A stretch of DNA of 64,000 nucleotides from Alphaproteobacteria bacterium (GCA_020632955.1 JACKEO010000002.1:248001-312000); one strand, 5' to 3'; shown: positions 18,091 to 27,480, counted from the first letter of the stretch. The notes: generated by a model from the sequence alone, not told the origin. Program-made: numbers and translations.

Positions 18091-18693
18091 ATGCGCCGCG
18101 CCCTGCTCCTGCTCGTCCCGGCCTGCTACACGCCGCCCGATCTGCCCGTGACGCCCTTCGAGACCCCGATCCTGGTCGACGGCACCTTCGAGGTGTGCGC
18201 CAGCGAGCGTGCGGTGCGCGTGGCCTGCACGGTGGACGGCGACACGGTGGACCTCGCGAGCTGTGGCAGCGCGGGCGAGCGGGTGCGCCTGCTCGGCATC
18301 GACGCGCCCGAGACCGCGAAGCCCGGGGAGGGCGCCCAGTGCGGCGCCGACGAGGCCGCGGCCTTCCTCGCCCGGGTGGTGGACCACCAGATCGTGCGGG
18401 TGGGCTTCGACGCCACCTGCACCGACGTCTACGACCGCACGCTCGCCTACCTCTGGCTCGACCGCGCGTACGCCGAGCGGGCCCTGGACGCGCAGGTGCT
18501 GGAGGACGTGGTGCGCCTGCACGGGGCCGACCCCGAGGATCCCGTGCTGCTCTCGACCTACCTGCTCGCCGCGGGCTGGGCGCGGCGCTTCGACGAGGAC
18601 TGGGTGGAGCCCCTGCGCTTCGAGCGCGAGCTGCAGGCCGCGGAGCGCCTCGCGCGCGTGCGCGGCGCCGGCGTGTGGGGCACCTGCGACTGA
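18091..18693 (+). CDS. Thermonuclease (SNase)-like putative lipoprotein
   Basis: A 200-residue exported protein with the staphylococcal-nuclease OB fold. Motifs are VDGDTVDL, VRLLGIDAPETAKPGEGAQC and DRTLAYLWLD, with the expected catalytic Arg in VRLLGIDAPE and Arg in DRTLAYLW. The last part (TYLLAAGWARRF and AERLARVRGAGVWG) fits the family. The N-terminal LLVPAC may be a lipobox (Cys12), but Pro at -2 is unusual, so it may be soluble periplasmic. The core is interrupted by an insert between the strand with YDRTLAYLW and the C-terminal helix. Four further Cys may be paired. The ATG begins three bases after the galU stop. Confidence 0.8.
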   Translation: MRRALLLLVPACYTPPDLPVTPFETPILVDGTFEVCASERAVRVACTVDGDTVDLASCGSAGERVRLLGIDAPETAKPGEGAQCGADEAAAFLARVVDHQIVRVGFDATCTDVYDRTLAYLWLDRAYAERALDAQVLEDVVRLHGADPEDPVLLSTYLLAAGWARRFDEDWVEPLRFERELQAAERLARVRGAGVWGTCD

Positions 18694-18705
18694 CCGCGAC
18701 CCCGA

Positions 18706-19383
18706 TCAGGCCGTGGGGCGCTCGCCGAAGATGGCCGTGCCGATGCGCACCCAGGTGGCGCCGTGCCGCACCGCCACGCGGAAGTCGTGGCTCATGCCCA
18801 TCGACAGCTCGTCCACCTCGTGCCCGTCGGCCCGCAGGCGCTGCAGCAGGTCGGCCACCTCGGCGAAGAAGGGCGCGGCGTCCTCGGGATCGTCGGTGTG
18901 GGGGGGCAGGGTCATCAGCCCGCGCACCCTCAGGCCGGGCACCTGCACCAGCTCCCGCACGCGCGCGACCACCTGCGACGGCGCCACCCCGCCCTTGCTC
19001 TGCTCGTCGCCGGTGTGGACCGCCACGAGCGCGTCGATCCCCGCGGGGGCGCGCGCCACCAGCGCCTCGGCGTGGTGCACCTCCTCGAGGGCGTGGACCC
19101 GCCAGGCCACCGGCGCCACGTACCGGGCCTTGTTGGACTGCACGCGGCCGATGAAGTGCCAGCGGACGGGCGCGGTGATCGCCGCCGCCTTGTCCCTGAG
19201 CTCCTGCGCGTAGTTCTCGCCGAGGTCGATCTGACCGGCGTCCAGCGCCGCCTGCAGGCGATCGATCCCGTGGCGCTTGCCCACCGCCACGAGCCCCACC
19301 GAGGCGGGATCGCGTCCGGCCTCCCGGCAGGCGGCGTCGAGCTCGGCCCGCACCCGGGCGAGGTTGGCGGCGACGTCGGTCAC
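18706..19383 (-). CDS. PLP homeostasis protein, YggS/PROSC family
   Basis: A 225-residue single-domain TIM-barrel protein that binds pyridoxal phosphate and buffers its level, without known catalysis. Landmarks are VAVGKRH (the PLP Lys, where the family usually has AVSK), GENYAQEL, WHFIGRVQSNK, VRGLMTLPP and LSMGMSHDFRVAVRHGATWV, ending IGTAIFGER. GTG 19383 overlaps the maf stop (GTGA). It is the last gene of a four-gene minus-strand operon in which every junction is a GTGA overlap. Convergent with the thermonuclease gene; the gap is 12 bp. Confidence 0.93.
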   Translation of the reverse strand: MTDVAANLARVRAELDAACREAGRDPASVGLVAVGKRHGIDRLQAALDAGQIDLGENYAQELRDKAAAITAPVRWHFIGRVQSNKARYVAPVAWRVHALEEVHHAEALVARAPAGIDALVAVHTGDEQSKGGVAPSQVVARVRELVQVPGLRVRGLMTLPPHTDDPEDAAPFFAEVADLLQRLRADGHEVDELSMGMSHDFRVAVRHGATWVRIGTAIFGERPTA

Positions 19384-19952
19384 GCGAAGGCCTCCAGCAC
19401 CGCGAGCACCTCCTCCATCGGCAGCCCCATCACGTTGGTCCACGACCCCTGGACCTCGGCCACGAGCACGCCCCCCGTGCCCTGGATGGCGTAGGCCCCG
19501 GCCTTGTCGTCGGCCTCGCCGGTGGCGACGTAGGCCGCGATCTCGGCCGACGACAGCGAGCGGAAGCGTACCCGCGTGGTGGCGTGCGCCAGGCGCTCGA
19601 GGTGGCCGTGGCGTACGCACCAGCCGGTGGTGACCTCGTGCCAGCCCCCCGAGAGGCGCGCGAGGTGCGAGGACGCCTCCTCCCGGTCGCGGGGCTTGTC
19701 GAGCACCTCGCCGTCGAGGTGGACCACGGTGTCGGCCGCCACGGCCAGCCGGGCCGCGGGCGCGGTGGCCACCTTGGTGTGGGCGAGCCGCCGTGCGTAG
19801 GCCACCGGGGCCTCGCCGGCGCGCCGACGCTCGTCCACGTCGGCCGGGTGCGCCTCCACCTCCCAGCCGGCCCAGCCCAGCAGCGCCAGGCGTCGGGGCG
19901 AGCCGCTGGCCAGCCAGATCACCGGGCGGGAGCCCGCAGGCGACGCGCTCAC
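19380..19952 (-). CDS. maf: Maf-family nucleoside triphosphate pyrophosphatase
   Basis: A 190-residue cytoplasmic house-cleaning enzyme hydrolysing non-canonical or excess NTPs. The signature LASGSPRRLALLGWAG opens the domain. AADTVVHLDGEVLDKPRDRE carries the catalytic Asp, and GAYAIQGTGGVLV is the second conserved segment. Subtype (dTTP/UTP versus modified nucleotides) cannot be decided with confidence, although the pattern fits the dTTPase (YhdE) branch. GTG 19952 overlaps the thioesterase stop by GTGA. Confidence 0.93.
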   Translation of the reverse strand: MSASPAGSRPVIWLASGSPRRLALLGWAGWEVEAHPADVDERRRAGEAPVAYARRLAHTKVATAPAARLAVAADTVVHLDGEVLDKPRDREEASSHLARLSGGWHEVTTGWCVRHGHLERLAHATTRVRFRSLSSAEIAAYVATGEADDKAGAYAIQGTGGVLVAEVQGSWTNVMGLPMEEVLAVLEAFA

Positions 19953-20449
19953 CCCGCCTCCTCGGCCCGACGGCGCAGCATGTCCTGCTTGAAGCGCAGC
20001 CGGGCCTCGCGCCGCGCCTGGGCCTCGGCGAACCGACGCCGGTGGTCCTCGGTGACGGGCCCCAGGGTGGGCACCGGGCAGGTGGCGCCCTCGCCGTCCA
20101 CCGCCACGAAGGTGAGGTAGGCCGTGGACGTCTTGCGCTGGCTGCCGGTGTGCACGTCCTCCGCGTCCACGCGCACGCCCACCTCCATCGAGGTGCGGCC
20201 GGCCCAGTTCACCATGCCGCGCACCACCACCACGTCGCCCTGCCGGATGGGTGCGAGGAAGGTGAGCTGGTCCATGCCCACGGTGACCACGTCGGCGCGC
20301 GCGAAGCGCTGCGCGGCCACCGCGGCGCACACGTCGATCCACGCCATCACCTGGCCGCCGAAGGCCGTGCCCAGCGCGTTGGCCTGGCTGGGCATGACGA
20401 TCCACGTCATCTCGGTGCGCGTGCTGTCGGGGTCCACGGGCGCGCTCAC
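19949..20449 (-). CDS. Acyl-CoA thioesterase, hotdog fold
   Basis: A 166-residue hotdog-fold thioesterase of the YciA/BFIT type. The motif NALGTAFGGQVMAWIDVCAA is the hallmark region around the catalytic Asp. VTVGMDQLTFLAPIRQGDVV and GRTSMEVGVRVDAED follow the family. The C-terminus is a long basic helix (residues 140-166). The acyl substrate cannot be predicted. GTG start 20449 overlaps the phosphatase gene stop (GTGA). Co-translation with maf and yggS suggests growth-linked housekeeping, not a shared pathway. Confidence 0.9.
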   Translation of the reverse strand: MSAPVDPDSTRTEMTWIVMPSQANALGTAFGGQVMAWIDVCAAVAAQRFARADVVTVGMDQLTFLAPIRQGDVVVVRGMVNWAGRTSMEVGVRVDAEDVHTGSQRKTSTAYLTFVAVDGEGATCPVPTLGPVTEDHRRRFAEAQARREARLRFKQDMLRRRAEEAG

Positions 20450-21024
20450 GAGGCCTCCAGGCCCGCGCGCAGGCGGGCGATCTCCCCCACGGGGAGCTCC
20501 CGCACGTGGGGCACGGCATTGGGCACGTAGCGCTCGCCGATCCGCGCGGCCTCCACCCCGTCCACCAGCCCGAGCAGGGCCCGGAGCAGGCCGCCGTGGG
20601 CCACCACCAGGGTGGGTCGCCCGTCGTCCATGCGCTCGAGGAAGCGGAGCGCCCGCAGGGCGACGTCGGCCAGGGACTCGCCGCCCGGGGGACGGGCGCG
20701 CAGGGCGTCGAGGCCGCCGAGACGCCCGTCGGCGCGCAGGTCAGCGAACGGCGCCCCCGTCCACGCGCCCACGTCGCGCTCCCGCAGGGCCGGCGTGGTG
20801 CGCAGGCCCAGGGCACGCCCGCTCAGCGCCACGCGCGCCGTGTCGGCGGCCCGCTGCAGGTCCGAGGAGACCACCCGACCGATCCGCTCGCTGCGCAGCA
20901 CGCTGGCGAGGCCGAGCGCCTCCTGCCACCCCCGCAGCGACAGGGGCACGTCGAGGTGGCCGGCGAGGGTGCCCGCGGCGTTGGACGTGGACTGGGCGTG
21001 CCGGACGAGGATCCAGCGGGTCAT
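20446..21024 (-). CDS. Histidine phosphatase (phosphoglycerate mutase-like)
   Basis: A 192-residue enzyme of histidine phosphatase branch 1. ILVRHAQSTSNAAGTLAG contains the RHG-type motif (phospho-His about 9). SSDLQRAADTARV, RERDVGAWTG and LVVAHGGLLRALL complete the active site. It may be a sugar or small-molecule phosphatase, a cobalamin-type phosphatase, or a mutase; the substrate is unknown. ATG 21024 is favoured over GTG 21042 because a TAGGTG element (21044-21049) falls just upstream of the GTG and would leave almost no leader. First gene of the four-gene coupled operon. Confidence 0.88.
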   Translation of the reverse strand: MTRWILVRHAQSTSNAAGTLAGHLDVPLSLRGWQEALGLASVLRSERIGRVVSSDLQRAADTARVALSGRALGLRTTPALRERDVGAWTGAPFADLRADGRLGGLDALRARPPGGESLADVALRALRFLERMDDGRPTLVVAHGGLLRALLGLVDGVEAARIGERYVPNAVPHVRELPVGEIARLRAGLEAS

Positions 21025-21043
21025 GGGCGCCTCGGAGCCCACG

Positions 21044-21049
21044 CACCTA
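21044..21049 (-). promoter_or_regulatory. Candidate -10 element of the phosphatase-maf-yggS operon
   Basis: Minus-strand CGCTAGGTGCG lies 20 bp upstream of ATG 21024. It matches the TAG[G/C] element seen before several other transcription units in the window. No -35 was recognised. Confidence 0.35.
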
Positions 21050-21069
21050 GCGGGTCGGTGGCCTGCCGC

Positions 21070-22131
21070 CTACCGCGCGGCGGGGACCTCGCACGTGCTC
21101 GTCTCGGCGGTCACCACGCCGTCCACGCGGATCTCCGGGTGCAGTCCGGCGCCGGACTGGTCGCGGGTGCCCCGGAACCAGTAGCTCCGCCGGAAGCTGT
21201 CCTGCTCGTTGAAGTGGAGCAGCCAGGCCGTGTGCGCGTCGGCGTGCGGGTAGCGCTCGGGGGTGAACGCCCCGTCGTACCGCACGGTCGACGACACCCG
21301 CACCTCGTCGATCCAGCCCACGAAGGCGTCGCGAGCGCCCTCCTCGTCCACGAGCGAGCCCACCGAGGCGCCCCCGTAGGCCCACCGCGGACGCCGGGGT
21401 GCCGTGCAGCGCGCCGCCTCGCGGCCGTCGACGTAGAGCACCTTGGCGCCCGTGAGCGGATCGTAGGTGCCCGCGAGGTGATGCCACGCCCCGTCGAGAT
21501 CGGCCTCGGCCTCGAGGACGGCGCAGTCGCCATCGCCGCCCGACACCAGCTCCACCTGACCCGTGCCGTCGAGCCGCAGGCCGTAGTCGAGGTCCTCGTC
21601 CGCCGAGGCCAGGGTGTCGCCCCGCGCGAGCACCACGAGATGGACGCCCACGTCGGGCGGGACCTCGGCCCCCACGTCCGGGCGTACCCAGGCCTCCACC
21701 GTCCACGCGCTGTCGAGCAGGTCGAGCTCGGCCGCGTAGGCCGCCACCACCGCCGCGTCGGCCCGCAGCGAGGCGCAGGCCTCGTCCACGCCCACGCTGG
21801 CCTCGCCCACCCCGCCGCGCACCGTCTCGGCCACGCAGGTCCACGTCTGGTAGCCGTCCACCAGATCCCCGGGGACCTCGGTGCCCACGCCCTCCACGGG
21901 CTCGCCGTCCACCTCCCACGAGACCGAGGCCGGGCGGTCCACGTCGCAGCGGAGCGCGGACCCCGCCACCGGCGCAGCCGGCTCCACCACCACCGCGGGG
22001 ACGTCGGAGGGGTCGGCCGCCGCACCGCCACCCGGCGCGAAGCCCGTGGGCACGAGCACGGCCGAACCACCTTCCGAGGACGCACAGCCGGCGAGCACAC
22101 CCGCCAGCACGAGGACAGGTCTCAGGGACAT
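21070..22131 (-). CDS. LamG/concanavalin-like domain lipoprotein
   Basis: A 353-residue surface lipoprotein with signal peptide and lipobox VLAGC (Cys16). An Ig-like segment (about 35-115, APVAGSALRCDVDRPASVSW) with Cys residues comes first. A LamG/concanavalin A-like jelly roll follows (about 130-325), with SAWTVEAWVRPDVGAEVP, GAWHHLAGTYDPLTGAKVLY and FVGWIDEVRVSSTVRYDGAF, the latter two diagnostic. A likely role is carbohydrate or protein binding at the cell surface; the ligand is unknown. ATG 22131 follows GGAG at a spacing of 7. It sits between the phosphatase operon and GDH on the same strand, with 62 bp to the GDH stop. Confidence 0.82.
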   Translation of the reverse strand: MSLRPVLVLAGVLAGCASSEGGSAVLVPTGFAPGGGAAADPSDVPAVVVEPAAPVAGSALRCDVDRPASVSWEVDGEPVEGVGTEVPGDLVDGYQTWTCVAETVRGGVGEASVGVDEACASLRADAAVVAAYAAELDLLDSAWTVEAWVRPDVGAEVPPDVGVHLVVLARGDTLASADEDLDYGLRLDGTGQVELVSGGDGDCAVLEAEADLDGAWHHLAGTYDPLTGAKVLYVDGREAARCTAPRRPRWAYGGASVGSLVDEEGARDAFVGWIDEVRVSSTVRYDGAFTPERYPHADAHTAWLLHFNEQDSFRRSYWFRGTRDQSGAGLHPEIRVDGVVTAETSTCEVPAAR

Positions 22132-22193
22132 CGAGGGGCTCCGGACACCCTCCCGACGCACAGCAGCGTGCCGGGATGGGTCTCCACTCGGTT

Positions 22194-25100
22194 TCACCCC
22201 GGCGACGCTTGAGGCCCTCTCTCGCGGTACCCGATCCCCTCGGGGCGCACGCGCGCCACGGCGCCGGCCACACGCTCCTCGAGCACCAGCAGGGTGGCGA
22301 GGTCCGGCGCCCCCTCGGCGGGCAGCACCGCGTCCACCTGACGGCGCACGTCGGCCAGCGGACCCGCCACGAGCTGGGGCTCGAGGATGTCGACGCTCTC
22401 GACCTCGGTACGCTTGCCGAGGCCCAGCACCAGCTCGCGCAGCAGCCGGATGAAGCGGTTCACCAGGATGTGCACCGCCAGCGGCTCCCACTCGCCGGTG
22501 CTGGGGCGATCGCGCAGGGCGTCGATCACCTCCTGCAGGCGGCTGGCCCGGCCCGCGGCGAGCTGCACGATGGCGGCGTCGCGCAGGGAGGTGCCCAGCT
22601 TGCGTGCATGCCACCACGCCATCAGCGCGATGTTCAGGTAGCTGGCCTTCACCACCACGCGCGCGGCGTCGGCGGGGATGTCGTCGGCCTCCATCGCCGC
22701 GATCACCGACGCGTTGCGCCGCACCACGTCGTCGGCCTGCAGCTCGAACACCTTGTCGACCGCCTCCTCCATCTCGACGATCTCGGCCGGCGTGGGCACC
22801 CGCAGGCCCGGCGAGAGCCACTGCGACACCACGTCGCGACAGCCGGCGTCCACCTGGGTCCAGGCGCGCGACAGGGCGTGGAGGGCCACGCTGGTGCGCA
22901 GCTCCTCGAGCACGCCGCGCACCTCGTAGGCACGGGCGAGCCGCTGGGCCTCCAGGTAGGCCTGGCACACGGCGAAGACCCCCTGTCCGGTCTCCTCGAC
23001 GGCCAGCGGCACGAAGGCCGCGCCCGCGTCGCCCACCACGCGCGTGGTGACCACGGTCATCGCGATCTCGTCGGCGAGCTGGTGCGCCTCGATGTCGGCG
23101 CGGAAGCGCTCCCGCAGCGCGGCGGGGAAGTAGCCCAGCAGGAAGGTGGCGTAGCCGTGCAGCTCCCGGGCCCGGCCCGACGCCACCAGCTCCCGGTAGA
23201 CGTAGCGCTTCACCCAGCTCGACAGCACCGCGAGCTCGGGACGCGTGAGGCCCTCGTCCTGGGCGGCGCGCTGCTCGAGCTCCTCGTCGGTGGGCAGGCG
23301 CAGCACCTCGCGCCCCACCCCGAAGACCCGCTCCACGAAGGCGATGGCCCGCGCGAACGGGAAGACGTCGGCCTGCGCCCGGATCACGTCGCGGGTGATC
23401 TGCCGCCCCTGCGTGTCGTTGTCGGCGAGCACCAGCGCCGCCACGTCCTCGGTGAGCGAGGCGAGGAGGGCGTTGCGGTCGTCGACCGACAGCTCGCCCC
23501 GCGCCACCGGAGCGCGCAGGAGGATCTTCAGGTTCACCTCGTGGTCCGACAGGTCGACGCCACCGGAGTTGTCGATGAAGTCGGTGTTGAGCAGCACGCC
23601 GCGCCGGTTCGCCTCGATGCGCGCGTCCTGCGTGAGGGCCAGGTTGGCCCCCTCCCCCACGATGCGCACCCTCAGGCGGCTCGCGGTGATGCGGAAGCGG
23701 TCGTTGCTGCGATCGTCCACGTCGGCATCGCTCTCGCCCGTGGCCTTCACGTAGGTGCCGATGCCACCACACCAGAGCAGGTCGGCGTCGAGGCGGAGGA
23801 TGGCCTGGATCACGTCCTCGGGGCGCGCGGTGGCCTGGTCGAGGCCAAGCAGCTCCCGCACCTGCGGCGACAGCTCCATCTCCTTGGCGCCGCGGTCGAA
23901 GACGCCGCCGCCCGGCGACAGCTTCGCGGCGTCGTAGCGATCCCAGCCGCCCTCGCGGCCCCCCGCGGCGAAGAGCCGCTGGCGCTCGGCGAACGACACC
24001 TCGGGGTCGGGGTCGGGGTCGAGGAAGACGTGGAGGTGGTTGAAGGCCGCCACCAGCCGCGTGGTGCGCGAGGCGAGCAGGCCGTTGCCGAACACGTCGC
24101 CGCCCATGTCGCCGATGCCGATGCAGGTGAAGGGCTGCGTGTACGGGTCGCGCCCCAGCTCGGCGAAGTGGCGGCGCACGAGCACCCACGCGCCCCGGGC
24201 CGTGATGCCCACCACCTTGTGGTCGTACCCCTGGCTGCCCCCCGACGCGAAGGCATCGCCGAGCCAGTAGCCGCGCCCCAGGCTCAGCGCGTTGGCCGTG
24301 TCGGACAGGTGGGCCGTGCCCTTGTCGGCGGCCACCACCAGGTAGGGATCGTCGCCGTCGTGCACCACCACGCGCGGGGGGTGCACCACCTGCTCGTCCA
24401 CCACGTCGTCGGTCAGGTCGAGCAGACCGCGGATGAAGGTGGCGTAGAGGCGGTCGGCCTGGCGGCGCTGGGCGTCGCCGCCGCGCTCGGGCGTGCGCAG
24501 GTAGAAGCCGCCCTTGCTGCCCTCCGGCACGATGACGACGTTCTTCACCTGCTGGGTGGTGACGAGACCGAGGATCTCGGTGCGGTAGTCGGCGCGATCG
24601 CTCCAGCGCAGTCCACCACGGGCCACGCGGCCGAAGCGGAGGTGCACCCCCTCCACCTCGCGGGAGTGCACGTAGATCTCGTAGAGCGGACGGGCGCCGC
24701 GCATGTCGCGCACCCGCGCACCCGCCAGCTTGAGCGACAGGTAGTGGCCCTCCCGATCGGTGCGGAAGGCGTTGGTGCGCTCGGTGGCCAGCACCAGATC
24801 ACGCAGCCCGCCGAACACCACGTCCTGGTCGTGGGCGTGGATGCGGCGGAGCAGCTCGTCGACGTGGTCGAGGGCCTCCTCCACGGCGGTGGCCCGGTCG
24901 GGCACGTCGGGATCGAAGCGGGCGACGAACAGGGCGTGCAACCGCGCGACGAGGTCGGGGCGGTCGAGCACGATGGCCTGCAGGCGCGGCAGGCTCACCG
25001 GCACCTGGATCTGGCGCATGTAGCGCAGGTAGGCCCGCACCACGTCCACCGCGGTCCAGTCCAGCCCCGCCGTGACCACGAGCGCGTTGAGCGGGTCGTC

Positions 25101-26921
25101 GTCCACCAGCTTGCCGAAGACGGCCGGCAGCGCCTCGAGGAAGCGTTCCCTGTGCTGGAACAGCCGACCCCGATCGTCGCCCGTCACCTCCAGGCGCAGG
25201 CTGTCGAACTGCAGCGTGCCCCCCGGACAGCGCACCTCCACCACCTCCGAGCTGCGCACGATGAGCCCGAAGTGGTCGATGATCGGCAGCAGCTCCGTGA
25301 GGTAGACGTCGTGACGCTGGTAGACGCGGAGGATCACCTCCCCGTCCCCCTCCTCGAAGAGGTCGGCCGACACCGCCCCGCCCTGGCTCAGCGAGTCGAG
25401 GTGCCGGATGTCGCGCAGCGCGCGGTCCACGGGCGTGCGGCGCGTGTACGTCTCGGGGAAGGCCCGGCCGAAGGCGTCCACGAGGTAGTCGGCGCGCTCC
25501 TCCCCCTCGCGGTCGGCGGCCTCCTGCCAGAGGCGGCTCGTCCAGGGCGTGGCCAGCGCCCGCACCCGCTCGATGAAGGTCTGCAGGGTGGCGTCGGAGC
25601 CGTCGCCGAGCCCGGTGAGGTAGTCGTGGAGCAGCAGCGTGTCGAAGCGCCCCACGAACAGCCCGTGGTCCACGTAGGTGGGACGCAGCAGCGCGTGGAT
25701 CTCGCGCTCGATCTCGCGCCGCAGGTCCTCCGAGTAGAAGGACTTGGGCATGCTCATCAGGCAGAAGGCGCTCCCGTCCTCGTTGCGGAGCACCGTGACG
25801 CCCACCTCCTGCTGGGTCTCGCTGTCGAGCACCAGCTCGACCATCTGCGAGATGGCCTCCCGCGGCGTGGTGAAGAGGAACTCGGTGGGGAGGCTGTCGA
25901 AGACGTTGGCGATGCCCTTGTAGCGGAAGGACCCGGGATCGGCCTGCTGGGCCTCGAGCACGTCGCGGAGCACCCCGCGCAGGATGGGCACGTTGCGGCT
26001 GGGGTGGCTCACGGCCCGGTAGGTGAACAGGCCGCGCAGGAACAGGTCGTCGCCCTCGGTGGCCTCCGGGTCGAGCGTGACGAGGATCTCGTCGATGCGC
26101 CCGTTGCGGTGGATGGGCGACTCCTGCAGGGACTTGCGCACCCGCACCGTGCCCGGCCAGTGCGGCTCCACCCAGCCCGCTCCGATCATGCCGCCGAAGG
26201 GCCCGTCCGACGACTCGGTGCCCAGGGTGACGTCGGGCGAGCGCAGGCCCATGAAGACGAAGTTGTCGCGCAGCAGCCACTTCAGGAAGGCGGCCGTCTC
26301 CTGGTAGACCGCCGCCCGGTCCGGCCGGCGCTCCGCGAGGCCCTCGCACCGCTCCATCACGCGCTCGACGGCGCGTACCATCGGCTTGAAGTCGCGCACC
26401 GTGAGGCGCGCGAGCTCCAGCATGTCGCGCAGCTCCTGGGTGCCGTCCGCGAGGTCGGTGAGGGTGCCCTCGTCGGCCTCCACCGCCGAGAGGGACTCGG
26501 CACGCGAGCACTCCGGCCCCACCGCGATGAGCCGCCCCTCCGCGTCGCGCTCGGTGCGCACGATCACGTGGAAGCCACCCCAGAAGTCGGCGCCACGGCG
26601 CCGGAGGAACAGCCGGATGGTGTCGACGATGAAGGGCTGGTCGTCGAGGCAGGCGAAGACCTCGATGCCGCGCGTGGGCCCCGGCCGGACCTCGACCCCC
26701 ACCTCGGCGGGCCGGTGGGCACGGAGGAAGCGGAAGCCCTCCTGCAGCACCTGCAGGACCTGACGCGGCGGGTGCTGGGCCAGGAAGGGCCCCCGGATGC
26801 GGCTGACGGTCTCGCGGACGAAGGCGCGGAAGAGCTCGCTGCCCTCCACGTCAGCGCCCTGTTGGTCCAGGGCGCGCAGCACGCGCTGCTGGACGAGCGC
26901 GCGCTCGGTCTCGACGGTCAC
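22194..26921 (-). CDS. NAD-specific glutamate dehydrogenase, large type
   Basis: Catalyses reversible oxidative deamination of glutamate to 2-oxoglutarate. It has 1,575 residues, matching the GDH-180/115 type. A long N-terminal regulatory half (to about residue 700) precedes the catalytic domain. EILGLVTTQQVKNVVIVPEG leads into GSKGGFYLR (Lys about 803), and GIGDMGGDVFGNGLLAS and FNHLHVFLDPDPDPEVSFAE are typical. The C-terminal ~500 residues are the family helical region. GTG 26921 is chosen because GGAGG lies five bases upstream; about 140 further in-frame codons upstream have no recognisable content. It is probably monocistronic or leads on to the LamG gene. Confidence 0.93.
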   Translation of the reverse strand: MTVETERALVQQRVLRALDQQGADVEGSELFRAFVRETVSRIRGPFLAQHPPRQVLQVLQEGFRFLRAHRPAEVGVEVRPGPTRGIEVFACLDDQPFIVDTIRLFLRRRGADFWGGFHVIVRTERDAEGRLIAVGPECSRAESLSAVEADEGTLTDLADGTQELRDMLELARLTVRDFKPMVRAVERVMERCEGLAERRPDRAAVYQETAAFLKWLLRDNFVFMGLRSPDVTLGTESSDGPFGGMIGAGWVEPHWPGTVRVRKSLQESPIHRNGRIDEILVTLDPEATEGDDLFLRGLFTYRAVSHPSRNVPILRGVLRDVLEAQQADPGSFRYKGIANVFDSLPTEFLFTTPREAISQMVELVLDSETQQEVGVTVLRNEDGSAFCLMSMPKSFYSEDLRREIEREIHALLRPTYVDHGLFVGRFDTLLLHDYLTGLGDGSDATLQTFIERVRALATPWTSRLWQEAADREGEERADYLVDAFGRAFPETYTRRTPVDRALRDIRHLDSLSQGGAVSADLFEEGDGEVILRVYQRHDVYLTELLPIIDHFGLIVRSSEVVEVRCPGGTLQFDSLRLEVTGDDRGRLFQHRERFLEALPAVFGKLVDDDPLNALVVTAGLDWTAVDVVRAYLRYMRQIQVPVSLPRLQAIVLDRPDLVARLHALFVARFDPDVPDRATAVEEALDHVDELLRRIHAHDQDVVFGGLRDLVLATERTNAFRTDREGHYLSLKLAGARVRDMRGARPLYEIYVHSREVEGVHLRFGRVARGGLRWSDRADYRTEILGLVTTQQVKNVVIVPEGSKGGFYLRTPERGGDAQRRQADRLYATFIRGLLDLTDDVVDEQVVHPPRVVVHDGDDPYLVVAADKGTAHLSDTANALSLGRGYWLGDAFASGGSQGYDHKVVGITARGAWVLVRRHFAELGRDPYTQPFTCIGIGDMGGDVFGNGLLASRTTRLVAAFNHLHVFLDPDPDPEVSFAERQRLFAAGGREGGWDRYDAAKLSPGGGVFDRGAKEMELSPQVRELLGLDQATARPEDVIQAILRLDADLLWCGGIGTYVKATGESDADVDDRSNDRFRITASRLRVRIVGEGANLALTQDARIEANRRGVLLNTDFIDNSGGVDLSDHEVNLKILLRAPVARGELSVDDRNALLASLTEDVAALVLADNDTQGRQITRDVIRAQADVFPFARAIAFVERVFGVGREVLRLPTDEELEQRAAQDEGLTRPELAVLSSWVKRYVYRELVASGRARELHGYATFLLGYFPAALRERFRADIEAHQLADEIAMTVVTTRVVGDAGAAFVPLAVEETGQGVFAVCQAYLEAQRLARAYEVRGVLEELRTSVALHALSRAWTQVDAGCRDVVSQWLSPGLRVPTPAEIVEMEEAVDKVFELQADDVVRRNASVIAAMEADDIPADAARVVVKASYLNIALMAWWHARKLGTSLRDAAIVQLAAGRASRLQEVIDALRDRPSTGEWEPLAVHILVNRFIRLLRELVLGLGKRTEVESVDILEPQLVAGPLADVRRQVDAVLPAEGAPDLATLLVLEERVAGAVARVRPEGIGYRERGPQASPG

Positions 26922-27010
26922 GCGGACCTCCGCGGAACGGGTGTGGCACCGGAGCCGTAATCGAGGCAGGGAGGCGCGGCCGCCCGCTTCGCCGAGGCGC
27001 CCGGGAGCCG

Positions 27011-27016
27011 TTAGAG
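27011..27016 (+). promoter_or_regulatory. Candidate -10 element TTAGAG
   Basis: CCGTTAGAGCC lies 20 bp upstream of the GTG at 27037, in the gap from GDH. It is of the TAG-type element family seen elsewhere in the window, although the base after TAG is A. Confidence 0.25.
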
Positions 27017-27036
27017 CCGCGCCGCCCGGAGGCAGC

Positions 27037-27480
27037 GTGCGCAAGGCCGTCCTGCTGGTCCTCCTCGCCGGGTGCGAGCCCGGGGAGGTCCGACCGGTCT
27101 TCGACACCGACGACAGCGGCGGCAGCGTCTGCCCCGCCTCCGTTCCCGGGCTCAGCTTCACCCTCGGCGGCCGCGTGCTCGAGGGCGCCACGCCCCGGCA
27201 GGGCGCCACCGTGCGGCTGGAGGACCGGAGCGCGCGCCCCGTCACGGTGTTCGGCACGGCCACCTCGGGCGCCGACGGCCGCTTCCAGCTGCAGGCCACC
27301 GACGTCGTGGGCTGGCCCGAGTGCTGGAACCTCCTCACCGAGCACTACGTGGTGGCGACGCTCGACAGCCTGGAGGGGGAGGTCTTCGTGAACAAGGAGC
27401 TGTCGGAGGCCACGCGCGACGACGAGGACGTCATCGACCTCACGAGCCGTCCGGTGCTCCTGAAGCCTGCCCAGGACTGA
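27037..27480 (+). CDS. Small lipoprotein, carboxypeptidase-regulatory-like domain
   Basis: A 147-residue lipoprotein with lipobox LLAGC (Cys13), a short acidic spacer (FDTDDSGG) and a beta-sandwich domain (about 35-147). The domain has GATVRLEDRSARPVTVFGTA and SGADGRFQLQATDVVGW, the pattern of carboxypeptidase-regulatory-like or CnaB-type domains. A binding or stalk role is inferred. GTG 27037 has GGAGG six bases upstream. The last 41 bp overlap the convergent metzincin gene, and hairpins at 27508-27544 within that gene may end this transcript. Confidence 0.75.
   Translation: MRKAVLLVLLAGCEPGEVRPVFDTDDSGGSVCPASVPGLSFTLGGRVLEGATPRQGATVRLEDRSARPVTVFGTATSGADGRFQLQATDVVGWPECWNLLTEHYVVATLDSLEGEVFVNKELSEATRDDEDVIDLTSRPVLLKPAQD

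Noticed and set aside
22176..26960. A 1,594-codon plus-strand reading frame opposite NAD-GDH
   Set aside because: It is antisense to a clear enzyme gene and its translation is a His/Val/Leu/Arg mixture typical of reverse-strand frames in GC-rich DNA.
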